6,745 nucleotides of DNA. It comes from Treponema sp. (GTDB lineage: Bacteria > Spirochaetota > Spirochaetia > Treponematales > Breznakiellaceae). This document shows positions 1 to 5,998 of this stretch, piece by piece. A program made the translations under genes and the position numbers. The stretch covers positions 1 through 6,745 of the forward strand of contig JAISOQ010000184.1 of NCBI GenBank assembly GCA_031275515.1, written 5' to 3'. Below the pieces are notes generated by a model. The model was not told the DNA's origin and made no database searches. It was given only the letters and a program-made list of their open reading frames with translations. Numbering within the stretch: position 1 is the first letter of the stretch; every line of letters begins with the position of its first letter.

Positions 1-16
1 TTCTACGGATAAGTCC

Positions 17-45
17 TTGACAATTCATCCTGATTACTTTATAAA
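17..45 (+). promoter_or_regulatory. Sigma-70-type promoter of the trp operon
   Basis: A consensus -35 hexamer TTGACA (17-22) is followed by a 17-bp spacer and a -10 hexamer TATAAA (40-45), one base from the TATAAT consensus. Transcription should start at about 51-53, giving a leader of roughly 47 nt before trpE. The -10 lies inside a 10-bp perfect palindrome, CTTTATAAAG (37-46), which may be incidental or part of an operator. No other promoter of comparable quality was seen in the window, so this one probably drives all seven genes. The elements are seen directly; the start site is inferred. Confidence 0.8.
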
Positions 46-56
46 GAAACCTGTGT

Positions 57-73
57 TACTACTTGTAGCAGTA
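57..73 (+). promoter_or_regulatory. Imperfect dyad at the start of the trp transcript, candidate operator
   Basis: Arms TACTACT (57-63) and AGCAGTA (67-73) pair with one mismatch (A61/C69) around a TGT centre. The dyad sits immediately downstream of the predicted transcription start, where a bound repressor would block initiation or escape. It faintly recalls the ACTAG-type half-sites of the enterobacterial TrpR operator, but the match is too weak to name the regulator. As RNA it would be only a small, weak hairpin. Confidence 0.3.
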
Positions 74-88
74 TGCGAAAAAGCTAAA

Positions 89-95
89 AGGGAGG
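89..95 (+). promoter_or_regulatory. Ribosome binding site of trpE
   Basis: AGGGAGG ends 4 nt before the ATG at 100. The core is strong and the spacing slightly short. No other in-frame start competes upstream within the short leader. Confidence 0.75.
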
Positions 96-99
96 TTTT

Positions 100-1578
100 A
101 TGGAAAGTCAGAGGATCCCCCAGGGTATAAAGGCCCTTGCGGAGGATTACCGGCGAATTCCGGTATCAAAGACCATTCCGGCCCTTAACCGGACGCCGGT
201 GGACCTGTTCAGGGTACTCAAGAATATAAGCCGCCAGTGCTTCATCCTGGAGAGCCTTGAAGATTCCGGGCATTGGGGACGCTACACCTTCCTGGGTTAC
301 GACCCCAAGCTGGAGATAACCTGCGCCAACGGGGAACTCAGCATCAGGAACGGGACCTGCATCCGGCTTTCCGTGACGGATCCGGGAGAATACATCCGGC
401 GGATTCTCGAAGAAAACCGGAGCCCCCAACTGCCGGATATGCCGCCTTTTACCGGGGGGCTTGTAGGGTACTTCTCCTACGACTATGTGAAGTACGGCGA
501 GTCTGCGTTGAATCTGGACGCCCGGGACCAGGAAGGGTTTAAGGATGTGGATCTCATGCTTTTCGACAAGACAATCGCCTGGGACCGGCTGGAAGAAACC
601 ATTATCCTGATGGTAAACATCAAAACCGATGCCCTGGAGGAGAACTACAACCGGGCGCTGGCGGAATTGGACTCCATGGCCCGTTTGCTGGACTCCGGCC
701 AGGCGGCGGAGATGAAACCCCTCAGGCTGCTTTCGCCCTTTCGCCGGCTTTTTACCGAAGAACAGTACTGCGCTATGGTGAGGAAGGCCCAGGACTACAT
801 CCGGGAGGGAGACATCTTCCAGGTGGTCCTGTCCAACCGGCTTGAAGCGGATATGGAGGGCAGCCTCTTTGATACATACCTGGCCCTTAGAGACATTAAC
901 CCGTCGCCCTATATGTTCTACTTTTCCAGTGACGATGAGGGCCGCGGTCCCTTCGAGATCGCCGGGGCTTCCCCTGAAACCCTGGTGAAACTCAGGGACG
1001 GAACCCTCTATACTTTTCCCCTGGCGGGTACCCGCAGGCGCGGAAAGACGCCCGGAGAGGATGAAGCCCTGGAACGGGAACTCCTCTCGGATCCCAAGGA
1101 ACTTGCGGAACACAATATGCTCGTGGACCTGGGGCGGAACGATTTGGGAAAGGTGAGTGAGTTTGGTTCTGTGGAGGTGGAAAAATACCTTTCGATTGAG
1201 CGGTTTTCCCATGTGATGCACATTGGCTCTACCCTGCGGGGGAAGATCCGCCGGGAGAAAACCGCCCTGGACGCCGTTAACGCGGTACTCCCCGCAGGCA
1301 CGCTGTCGGGAGCGCCCAAAATCCGCGCCTGCCAGATCATCAACGAGCTTGAGAACAACAAGCGGGGCATCTACGGCGGGGCTATCGGGTACATAGATTT
1401 TTCGGGCAACATGGATACCTGTATTGCCATCAGAATCGCCTTCAGGAAAAACGGCAAGGTCTTTGTCCGTTCCGGGGCTGGGATAGTGGCCGACAGCGTT
1501 CCGGAAAGCGAATACCGGGAATGTGAGAATAAGATGCAGGCGGTGATAAACGCCCTGACCGGAGGCGCTGAACAATGA
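100..1578 (+). CDS. trpE: Anthranilate synthase component I (large, chorismate-binding subunit)
   Basis: TrpE converts chorismate and ammonia to anthranilate and pyruvate, the committed step of tryptophan synthesis; the ammonia comes from TrpG. The 492-residue length is normal for the family. The N-terminal domain carries the feedback motif ILES (49-52, equivalent to LLES), so tryptophan inhibition is probably retained. The C-terminal chorismate-binding domain shows NPSPYMFY (267-274), PLAGTRRRG (308-315 region), DPKELAEHNMLVDLGRNDLG (331-350), VMHIGS (372-377), AGTLSGAPK (399-407), GGAIGYID and the SEYRECENK tail. By homology, E334/E337 and E471/E474 bind Mg and H374 is the catalytic His. 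PLAGT rather than a PabB-type PIKGT argues against aminodeoxychorismate synthase. It is the first gene of the operon, and its stop overlaps the trpG start by ATGA. Confidence 0.97.
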   Translation: MESQRIPQGIKALAEDYRRIPVSKTIPALNRTPVDLFRVLKNISRQCFILESLEDSGHWGRYTFLGYDPKLEITCANGELSIRNGTCIRLSVTDPGEYIRRILEENRSPQLPDMPPFTGGLVGYFSYDYVKYGESALNLDARDQEGFKDVDLMLFDKTIAWDRLEETIILMVNIKTDALEENYNRALAELDSMARLLDSGQAAEMKPLRLLSPFRRLFTEEQYCAMVRKAQDYIREGDIFQVVLSNRLEADMEGSLFDTYLALRDINPSPYMFYFSSDDEGRGPFEIAGASPETLVKLRDGTLYTFPLAGTRRRGKTPGEDEALERELLSDPKELAEHNMLVDLGRNDLGKVSEFGSVEVEKYLSIERFSHVMHIGSTLRGKIRREKTALDAVNAVLPAGTLSGAPKIRACQIINELENNKRGIYGGAIGYIDFSGNMDTCIAIRIAFRKNGKVFVRSGAGIVADSVPESEYRECENKMQAVINALTGGAEQ

Positions 1579-2156
1579 TTCTTCTTATAGACAACTATGA
1601 CAGTTTTTCCTACAATCTCTATCAGCTTATCGGTTCGATAGATTCCCGGATCCGGGTGATACGCAACGACGAGTTTTCGGTGGAGGAGATCGATGCCCTT
1701 TTGCCGGACTGTATTGTCATCTCGCCGGGACCGGGAAAGCCTGCGGATGCAGGCGTCTGTGTGGAAGCGGTCCGGTATTTCGCGGGGAAAGTTCCCCTCC
1801 TGGGGGTATGCCTGGGACATCAGGCTATCTGCGAGGCCTTTGGCGCGGTGGTTACTTACGCCGGGACCCTGATGCACGGCAAGTCTTCGGCGGTTACGCT
1901 GGATACCGGGACGGCCTTGTTCGAGGGGCTGCCGCAGGTTATACAGGCCGGGCGTTACCACTCCCTGGCGGCGGCGGCGGACACTATCCCTCCAGCCCTG
2001 GTTGTTACCGCCCGCGCCGGGGACGGCGAAATCATGGCGGTACAGCATCGGGATTATCCGGTGTATGGAGTACAGTTTCATCCTGAATCCATTTTGACCC
2101 CTCTGGGGAAAGGGATACTGGAAAATTTTTTAAGGACCCGCAGGGAAATGTCATGA
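1575..2156 (+). CDS. trpG: Anthranilate synthase component II (glutamine amidotransferase subunit)
   Basis: TrpG hydrolyses glutamine and passes ammonia to TrpE. It is a class I glutamine amidotransferase of 193 residues, the normal size for a stand-alone subunit not fused to TrpD. Visible motifs are the N-terminal LLIDNYDSFSYNLYQ (residues 3-17), the oxyanion-region SPGPGKP (50-56), the nucleophile elbow LLGVCLGHQ with C79, and the distal catalytic pair H169/E171 in QFHPES. A GGC run (1967-1980) encodes a short poly-Ala stretch (132-135). The ATG overlaps the trpE stop by 4 nt, so translation is likely coupled and the two subunits made in equal amounts. In some bacteria this subunit also serves PabB; nothing here settles that. 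Its last codons form one arm of a strong inverted repeat. Confidence 0.96.
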   Translation: MILLIDNYDSFSYNLYQLIGSIDSRIRVIRNDEFSVEEIDALLPDCIVISPGPGKPADAGVCVEAVRYFAGKVPLLGVCLGHQAICEAFGAVVTYAGTLMHGKSSAVTLDTGTALFEGLPQVIQAGRYHSLAAAADTIPPALVVTARAGDGEIMAVQHRDYPVYGVQFHPESILTPLGKGILENFLRTRREMS

Positions 2157-2182
2157 CCCCAGGGGCAGGTTATTTCCCTGCG
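2139..2182 (+). repeat. Perfect 11-bp inverted repeat at the trpG end, predicted RNA hairpin
   Basis: CGCAGGGAAAT (2139-2149) and ATTTCCCTGCG (2172-2182) are exact reverse complements, with a further G-T wobble (2150/2171). The 5' arm lies in the last trpG codons, and the 22-nt interval holds the trpG stop and a small inner CCCCAGGGG dyad. The stem would cover the AGGGA that could serve as ribosome site for the small ORF starting at 2153. No T-tract follows, so it is not an intrinsic terminator. The pairing is seen directly; any role is inferred. Confidence 0.6.
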
Positions 2183-2239
2183 CATGTCGAACGGGAGTCC
2201 GCGGACCGGGGTTCGCTGCGATTAAAGCCCGGATTCTAA
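2153..2239 (+). CDS. Possible 28-residue small ORF bridging trpG and trpD
   Basis: An ATG at 2153 overlaps the trpG stop as ATGA, the same 4-nt arrangement seen at trpE/trpG. It opens a frame of 28 codons ending in TAA at 2237-2239. AGGGA (2142-2146) lies 6 nt upstream as a plausible ribosome site. The peptide begins MTPGAGYFPAH and ends LRLKPGF. It has no Trp codon, signal peptide, membrane segment or family I recognise. The stop lies 9 nt before the AAGGAG of trpD, so ribosomes finishing this frame would arrive next to the trpD start. It may be a real microprotein, a coupling ORF whose translation matters more than its product, or chance; 28 codons is short enough for chance. Confidence 0.3.
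   Translation: MTPGAGYFPAHVERESADRGSLRLKPGF
2181..2220 (+). repeat. Symmetric dyad in the trpG-trpD gap, predicted RNA stem
   Basis: The centre is a 10-bp perfect palindrome, GTCCGCGGAC (2197-2206). Arms CGAAC (2188-2192) and GTTCG (2211-2215) are placed exactly symmetrically around it, separated by unpaired GGGA and CGGG. CGCA (2181-2184) can also pair with TGCG (2217-2220), extending the stem past a small bulge. An alternative pairing, CCGGG (2206-2210) with CCCGG (2228-2232), would exclude the main stem. No T-tract follows. It could be a protein-binding dyad, an RNA processing stem or a dispersed palindromic repeat. Confidence 0.5.
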
Positions 2240-2248
2240 AACAGGTAT

Positions 2249-2254
2249 AAGGAG
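2249..2254 (+). promoter_or_regulatory. Ribosome binding site that decides the trpD start
   Basis: AAGGAG lies only 1 nt before the ATG at 2256 but 7 nt before the in-frame ATG at 2262. Normal spacing therefore favours 2262. The two ATGs arise from a tandem hexamer ATGGTA at 2256-2267. Confidence 0.65.
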
Positions 2255-2261
2255 TATGGTA

Positions 2262-3311
2262 ATGGTAATTAAAGAAGCGATAGTACAAGCGGCAAAACGG
2301 GAAAATCTGAGCTACGAAATGGCCGAGGGCGTTATGGACGAAATCATGAGCGGGAAGGCCAGCGGCATCCAAATGGCAGCCTTCCTGACGGCTATGGCGG
2401 TGAAAGGCGAAACCATAGAGGAGATAACCGCTTCCGCCGCGGGTATGCGGAAGCACTGTATCCGTATCCTGCATGATATGGATGTCCTTGAAATCGTGGG
2501 CACCGGCGGGGACCGGTCCAACTCCTTTAACATTTCTACCACTTCGTCGATGGTGATTTCCGCCGCCGGGATTCCCGTGGCAAAACACGGCAACCGGGCG
2601 GCTTCCAGCAAGTCCGGAGCGGCGGACGTGCTGGAAGCGCTGGGGGTGAATATTATGGTTTCGCCTGAACGGAGTCTTTACCTCCTCAAAACCATAGGCC
2701 TCTGTTTTCTTTTTGCCCAGAACTACCACATTTCCATGAAGTATGTGGCCCCGGTTCGGAAGGAGCTGGGCATCCGAACCATCTTCAATATCCTGGGTCC
2801 CCTGGTCAATCCGGCGGGGGCGAATATGGAACTTCTGGGCGTCTACGATGCGGATCTTATTGAGCCCATGGCGCGGGTGCTTTCCAACCTGGGGGTAAAA
2901 CGCGCCCTGGTGGTCTACGGCCAGGACAGCCTGGACGAGCTTTCCCTGAGCGCCCCCACTTCTGTCTGTGAAGTACGTGACGGCCAGTTTAACTCTTATG
3001 TGATCGAACCGGAACAGTTCGGATTTAAGCGCTGCAAAAAAGAAGACCTTTCCGGCGGTACGCCGGCGGATAACGCCGGGATAACCCGGGACATCCTTTC
3101 CGGCGCGCCGGGTCCCAAACGGGACGCGGTGATCCTCAACTCCGCCGCGGCTATTCATATTGCCCGGCCAGAGCTTTCCCTGGTGGACGCCATAGTCCTT
3201 GCCAGGGAGACCATTGACAGCGGCAAGGCATGGAAGCAGCTTGAACGGTTCATCCAACTGTCAAACGCCGAGTCAGTCGCCGAAGATGCGGCCTCAGGGG
3301 CGGTCCCGTGA
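2262..3311 (+). CDS. trpD: Anthranilate phosphoribosyltransferase
   Basis: TrpD transfers the phosphoribosyl group of PRPP to anthranilate, giving N-(5-phosphoribosyl)anthranilate. From the preferred ATG at 2262 the protein has 349 residues, normal for a stand-alone enzyme; the ATG at 2256 would add Met-Val. It starts MVIKEAI, which matches the family's N-terminus. Visible motifs are the PRPP-binding GTGGD (80-84), FNISTTSS (89-96), KHGNRAASSKSGAADVLEALG (108-128 region), VAPVRKELGIRTIFNILGP (162-180) and the Mg-binding GQDSLDELSL (220-229, with D225/E226). It is the only gene here not overlapping its upstream neighbour; the gap from trpG holds the small ORF and two dyads. Its stop overlaps the trpC start as GTGA. 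Confidence 0.96.
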   Translation: MVIKEAIVQAAKRENLSYEMAEGVMDEIMSGKASGIQMAAFLTAMAVKGETIEEITASAAGMRKHCIRILHDMDVLEIVGTGGDRSNSFNISTTSSMVISAAGIPVAKHGNRAASSKSGAADVLEALGVNIMVSPERSLYLLKTIGLCFLFAQNYHISMKYVAPVRKELGIRTIFNILGPLVNPAGANMELLGVYDADLIEPMARVLSNLGVKRALVVYGQDSLDELSLSAPTSVCEVRDGQFNSYVIEPEQFGFKRCKKEDLSGGTPADNAGITRDILSGAPGPKRDAVILNSAAAIHIARPELSLVDAIVLARETIDSGKAWKQLERFIQLSNAESVAEDAASGAVP

Positions 3312-4120
3312 CCCCGGGCCGGAGCTCCCTGGAAGAAATAGCCGCCCATACCCGGCTGCGGGTCGCCAGGGCGAAGGAAGCGGCGCCTCTTGCCGCGCTC
3401 CGGGATCGCGCGCTGGCGGCGGCGGAGAATCTGGCGGCGTCCGTCAATGCTTTTGAGGCGGCCCTTGCCCAGCCGGGGCTGTCCTTCATTTGCGAGGTGA
3501 AGAAGGCGTCTCCTTCCCGGGGCATCATCGCCGAGTCCTTTCCTTATCTACAGATCGCCGGGGAATACGAGGCTGCGGGGGCGGCGGCGGTTTCGGTGCT
3601 TACCGAGCCTGAGTATTTTTTGGGCTGCGATCAATACCTCCGGGAGATAGCTTCCGCCGTAAAAATACCTGTACTGCGCAAAGATTTCACGGTGGATATT
3701 TATCAGATTTACGAATCGGCGCTCCTGGGGGCCAAAGCAGTATTACTGATCTGTGCCCTCCTGGGGCCTGACCTGTTGGCGGAATATTCAGGTCTTGCCG
3801 CCAGCCTTGGGCTTTCGGCGCTGGTGGAAGTCCACACCCCGGAGGAGGCGCGGATGGCTGTGGGCGTCGGGGCGCGGATCATCGGGATTAACAACCGGGA
3901 CCTCCGTACTTTCCAGGTTGACCTGGGGACCACAGGCCGGATCCGGCGGTTTATCCCCGGGGAAACCCTGGTTGTGGCGGAAAGCGGCATACGCGGCCCC
4001 GAAGATATCCGGGTTTTACAGGAATACGGTATAGACGGCGTACTGATAGGCGAGTCTTTGATGCGGGCTGCGGACAAGAAGCGGTATTTGGAAGAATTGC
4101 GGGGAGCGGGGGATGCCTAA
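3308..4120 (+). CDS. trpC: Indole-3-glycerol phosphate synthase
   Basis: TrpC closes the indole ring, converting the carboxyphenylamino-deoxyribulose phosphate made by TrpF into indole-3-glycerol phosphate with loss of CO2 and water. It is a single-domain (beta/alpha)8 barrel of 270 residues, not fused to TrpF. By comparison with the Sulfolobus enzyme the active-site residues are all present: E63, K65 and S68 in ICEVKKASPSRG, K125 in LRKDF, E174 in VEVH, N195 and R197 in GINNRDL, and S226 in AESGI. The phosphate-binding end is GVLIGESLMR (244-253). It starts with GTG, overlapping the trpD stop by 4 nt, with AGGGG (3296-3300) 7 nt upstream. The first 40 residues are rich in Ala and Arg. Confidence 0.96.
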   Translation: MTPGRSSLEEIAAHTRLRVARAKEAAPLAALRDRALAAAENLAASVNAFEAALAQPGLSFICEVKKASPSRGIIAESFPYLQIAGEYEAAGAAAVSVLTEPEYFLGCDQYLREIASAVKIPVLRKDFTVDIYQIYESALLGAKAVLLICALLGPDLLAEYSGLAASLGLSALVEVHTPEEARMAVGVGARIIGINNRDLRTFQVDLGTTGRIRRFIPGETLVVAESGIRGPEDIRVLQEYGIDGVLIGESLMRAADKKRYLEELRGAGDA

Positions 4121-4814
4121 AATCAAAATCTGCGGCCTTTTCAGGCAAGAAGACATAAGCTATGTGAACGAAGCCCGTCCGGATTACGCGGGGTTTGTAT
4201 TTGCGAAAAGCCGGCGGCAGGTAACGGCATCCCAGGCGGCGCGGCTTCGATCCGGGCTTGGAGAAGGCATAGTCCCGGTGGGGGTCTTCGTGAACGCCCC
4301 GGTTCAAGACATAGCCGCCCTTTATCGGGAAGGCGTCATTGCCGCCGTCCAGCTCCACGGCAGCGAGGACAAAGACTACATCCGGCGTCTCAAGGATGTA
4401 TGCGAAGCGCCGGCGATCAAGGCGGTATCGGTGAGGAACCGGGAAGACCTTCTGCCCTGGGCGGCGGGATCGGGGGCGGATTTTCTTCTTTTGGATCACG
4501 GGGCAGGGGGAACCGGCGAGCGTTTCAACTGGCAGCTTGTATTGGGGGATAATCCTGCGGATGGAACCAGACCCGGAAGCGGTCAGGATACTGCCGGTTG
4601 TACCGCCGGTTGTACCGCCTTCAGCCTCCCTTACTTTATCGCCGGGGGCATTACGGTTCATAATATAACAGAAGCCTTATCATTGAAGCCTGACGGCCCA
4701 AAGCCCTATGGGATAGATGTTTCAAGCGGCGCGGAGACCGGCGGCGTAAAGGACAGGGACAAAATTCTGAAGCTGGTAGAATTGGTACGCCGGAATGGAG
4801 GATTAGCGGAGTGA
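4113..4814 (+). CDS. trpF: Phosphoribosylanthranilate isomerase
   Basis: TrpF performs the Amadori rearrangement of phosphoribosylanthranilate, supplying the TrpC substrate. The barrel motifs are all visible: KICG with the general base C7, AGFVFAKSRR (26-35), VGVFVN (56-61), AVQLHG (78-83), the general acid D128 in LLLDH, GGTGERFNW (132-140), the phosphate-binding FIAGGI (175-180) and GIDVSSGAE (200-208). At 233 residues it is about 25-30 longer than usual. The excess lies at about residues 143-170, after GERFNW and before LPYFIAGG, and includes the direct duplication AGCTAGCT. The flanking catalytic motifs are intact, so the enzyme should be active. The ATG overlaps the trpC stop by 8 nt, with GGGGAG (4101-4106) 6 nt upstream. 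Confidence 0.95.
   Translation: MPKIKICGLFRQEDISYVNEARPDYAGFVFAKSRRQVTASQAARLRSGLGEGIVPVGVFVNAPVQDIAALYREGVIAAVQLHGSEDKDYIRRLKDVCEAPAIKAVSVRNREDLLPWAAGSGADFLLLDHGAGGTGERFNWQLVLGDNPADGTRPGSGQDTAGCTAGCTAFSLPYFIAGGITVHNITEALSLKPDGPKPYGIDVSSGAETGGVKDRDKILKLVELVRRNGGLAE
4593..4616 (+). repeat. 12-bp tandem direct repeat inside trpF
   Basis: GCCGGTTGTACC occurs twice back to back (4593-4604 and 4605-4616). It encodes Ala-Gly-Cys-Thr twice, within the loop that makes this TrpF longer than usual. The unit is a multiple of three, so gain or loss of a copy keeps the frame. Confidence 0.85.
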
Positions 4815-5998
4815 ACAAAAACGGCAGATTTGGCGATTACGGCGGACAGTACATTCCCGAAACATTGATGAACGAAATCATCAACCTTGAAAAGGAATAC
4901 AACCGGTACAAGGCTGACCCGGCGTTTACGGCGGAACTGGAGGGACTTCTCAAAGATTATGCCGGACGGCCTTCGCTGTTATACTATGCGGAAAAGATGA
5001 GCGCCGATCTGGGCGGGGCCAGGATTTACCTTAAACGGGAAGACCTCAATCATACGGGGTCCCACAAGATCAACAACGTCCTGGGTCAGACCCTGTTGGC
5101 GAAAAAGATGGGGAAGACCCGGATCATTGCCGAGACCGGCGCGGGGCAGCACGGGGTCGCCGCCGCTACTGCCGCGGCGCTTCTGGGGCTGGAGTGCGAG
5201 ATCTTCATGGGGAAAGAGGATACCGGGCGTCAGGCCCTGAACGTGTACCGGATGCGGCTCCTTGGGGCCAAAGTGAACGCCGTCACGTCCGGGACACAGA
5301 CCTTGAAGGACGCGGTGAACGAGACTATGAGGGAATGGGTCAGCCGGGTTCACGATACCCACTATGTTCTGGGGTCGGTTATGGGGCCTCATCCTTTTCC
5401 TGCTATGGTCCGGGATTTTCAAAGCGTGATAAGCCGGGAGGCCCGGCGGCAGATCCTGGAGAAGGAAGGGAAGCTTCCGGCGGCGGTTCTTGCCTGTGTG
5501 GGAGGCGGGAGCAACGCAATGGGTATGTTCTACCACTTCATCCCCGACGGGGGGGTAAAGCTCATCGGCTGTGAGGCGGCGGGCCGGGGGCTGGACACGG
5601 ATAAACACGCCGCCACCATTGCCAAAGGCAGCGTGGGGATCTTTCACGGTATGAAGTCCTATTTCTGCCAGAACGATGAAGGCCAGATCGCCCCGGTCTA
5701 TTCGATTTCCGCAGGGCTGGACTATCCGGGCATAGGGCCGGAACATGCATGGCTCCACGATTCGGGCCGGGCGGAGTATGTGCCGGTCACCGATGAAGAC
5801 GCGGTATGCGCCTTCGAGTATCTGGCCCGCGCCGAGGGGATCATTTGCGCCATAGAGAGCGCCCATGCAGCGGCTTATGCCCGCCGCCTGGCGCCTCAGC
5901 TTGGGAAAGACGAGAACATCATCATCTGCCTTTCTGGAAGAGGGGACAAGGATGTGGCCGCTATTGCGCGGTACCGGGGGAATGATATTCATGAGTAA
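4811..5998 (+). CDS. trpB: Tryptophan synthase beta chain
   Basis: TrpB is the PLP-dependent subunit that condenses indole with serine to give tryptophan, working as an alpha2-beta2 complex with TrpA, which channels indole to it. The 395-residue length and motifs are those of the common TrpB1 type. They include FGDYGGQYIPETLM (7-20), LKREDLNHTGSHKINN (74-89) with the PLP lysine K86, AETGAGQHG (107-115) with the catalytic E108, GRQALNVYRM (139-148), the PLP-phosphate loop GGGSNA (231-236), and CLSGRGDKD (373-381). It starts with GTG, overlapping the trpF stop as GTGA, with TGGAGG (4796-4801) 9 nt upstream. Its end overlaps trpA by 8 nt, which fits equal synthesis of the two partners. Confidence 0.97.
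   Translation: MNKNGRFGDYGGQYIPETLMNEIINLEKEYNRYKADPAFTAELEGLLKDYAGRPSLLYYAEKMSADLGGARIYLKREDLNHTGSHKINNVLGQTLLAKKMGKTRIIAETGAGQHGVAAATAAALLGLECEIFMGKEDTGRQALNVYRMRLLGAKVNAVTSGTQTLKDAVNETMREWVSRVHDTHYVLGSVMGPHPFPAMVRDFQSVISREARRQILEKEGKLPAAVLACVGGGSNAMGMFYHFIPDGGVKLIGCEAAGRGLDTDKHAATIAKGSVGIFHGMKSYFCQNDEGQIAPVYSISAGLDYPGIGPEHAWLHDSGRAEYVPVTDEDAVCAFEYLARAEGIICAIESAHAAAYARRLAPQLGKDENIIICLSGRGDKDVAAIARYRGNDIHE
5976..5980 (+). promoter_or_regulatory. Ribosome binding site that decides the trpA start
   Basis: GGGGG lies 10 nt before the ATG at 5991 but only 1 nt before an in-frame ATG at 5982. Spacing and the family's usual N-terminus (MSN.. rather than MIFMSN..) favour 5991. Confidence 0.45.

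Noticed and set aside
73..87. Four-codon ORF (Met-Arg-Lys-Ser) in the trpE leader as a possible leader peptide.
   Set aside because: It has no Trp codons, no ribosome site and no following terminator or antiterminator, and a frame this short is expected by chance.
166..1575. Long open frames on the minus strand opposite trpE, trpD and trpB (for example 166-1575, 2151-3257 and 4979-6274).
   Set aside because: They lie antisense to well-conserved genes, show no recognisable motifs, and are expected where G+C-rich codon use removes stops from the opposite strand.
1967..1980. GGC trinucleotide run in trpG as a possible phase-variable repeat.
   Set aside because: Only about four and a half units, in-frame, encoding Ala, so copy changes would not switch the gene; it fits general Ala-rich codon use.
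2098..2131. CCCC-TCT-GGGG hairpin (2098-2108) with a six-T run (2126-2131), as a possible intrinsic terminator.
   Set aside because: The stem is only 4 bp, the T-run lies 17 nt away instead of directly after it, and both fall in conserved trpG coding sequence after the HPES motif.
2153..2164. The small ORF and trpC (3308 onward) both begin Met-Thr-Pro-Gly with a shared TGACCCC, suggesting a vestigial trpC start.
   Set aside because: The similarity fades after the fourth codon, apart from a possible Ala-His a few residues on; seven shared bases near overlapping stop/start codons is within chance.
2184..2225. A 13-codon ORF starting at ATG 2184 within the trpG-trpD gap.
   Set aside because: It lies in another frame from the 28-codon candidate, has no well-placed ribosome site, and starts inside a predicted stem.
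3214..3242. Consensus TTGACA in the 3' part of trpD as an internal promoter for trpCFBA, as known in enteric trp operons.
   Set aside because: There is no acceptable -10 at the proper distance (CAGCTT at 17 bp), and the hexamer is explained by Ile-Asp-Ser codons.
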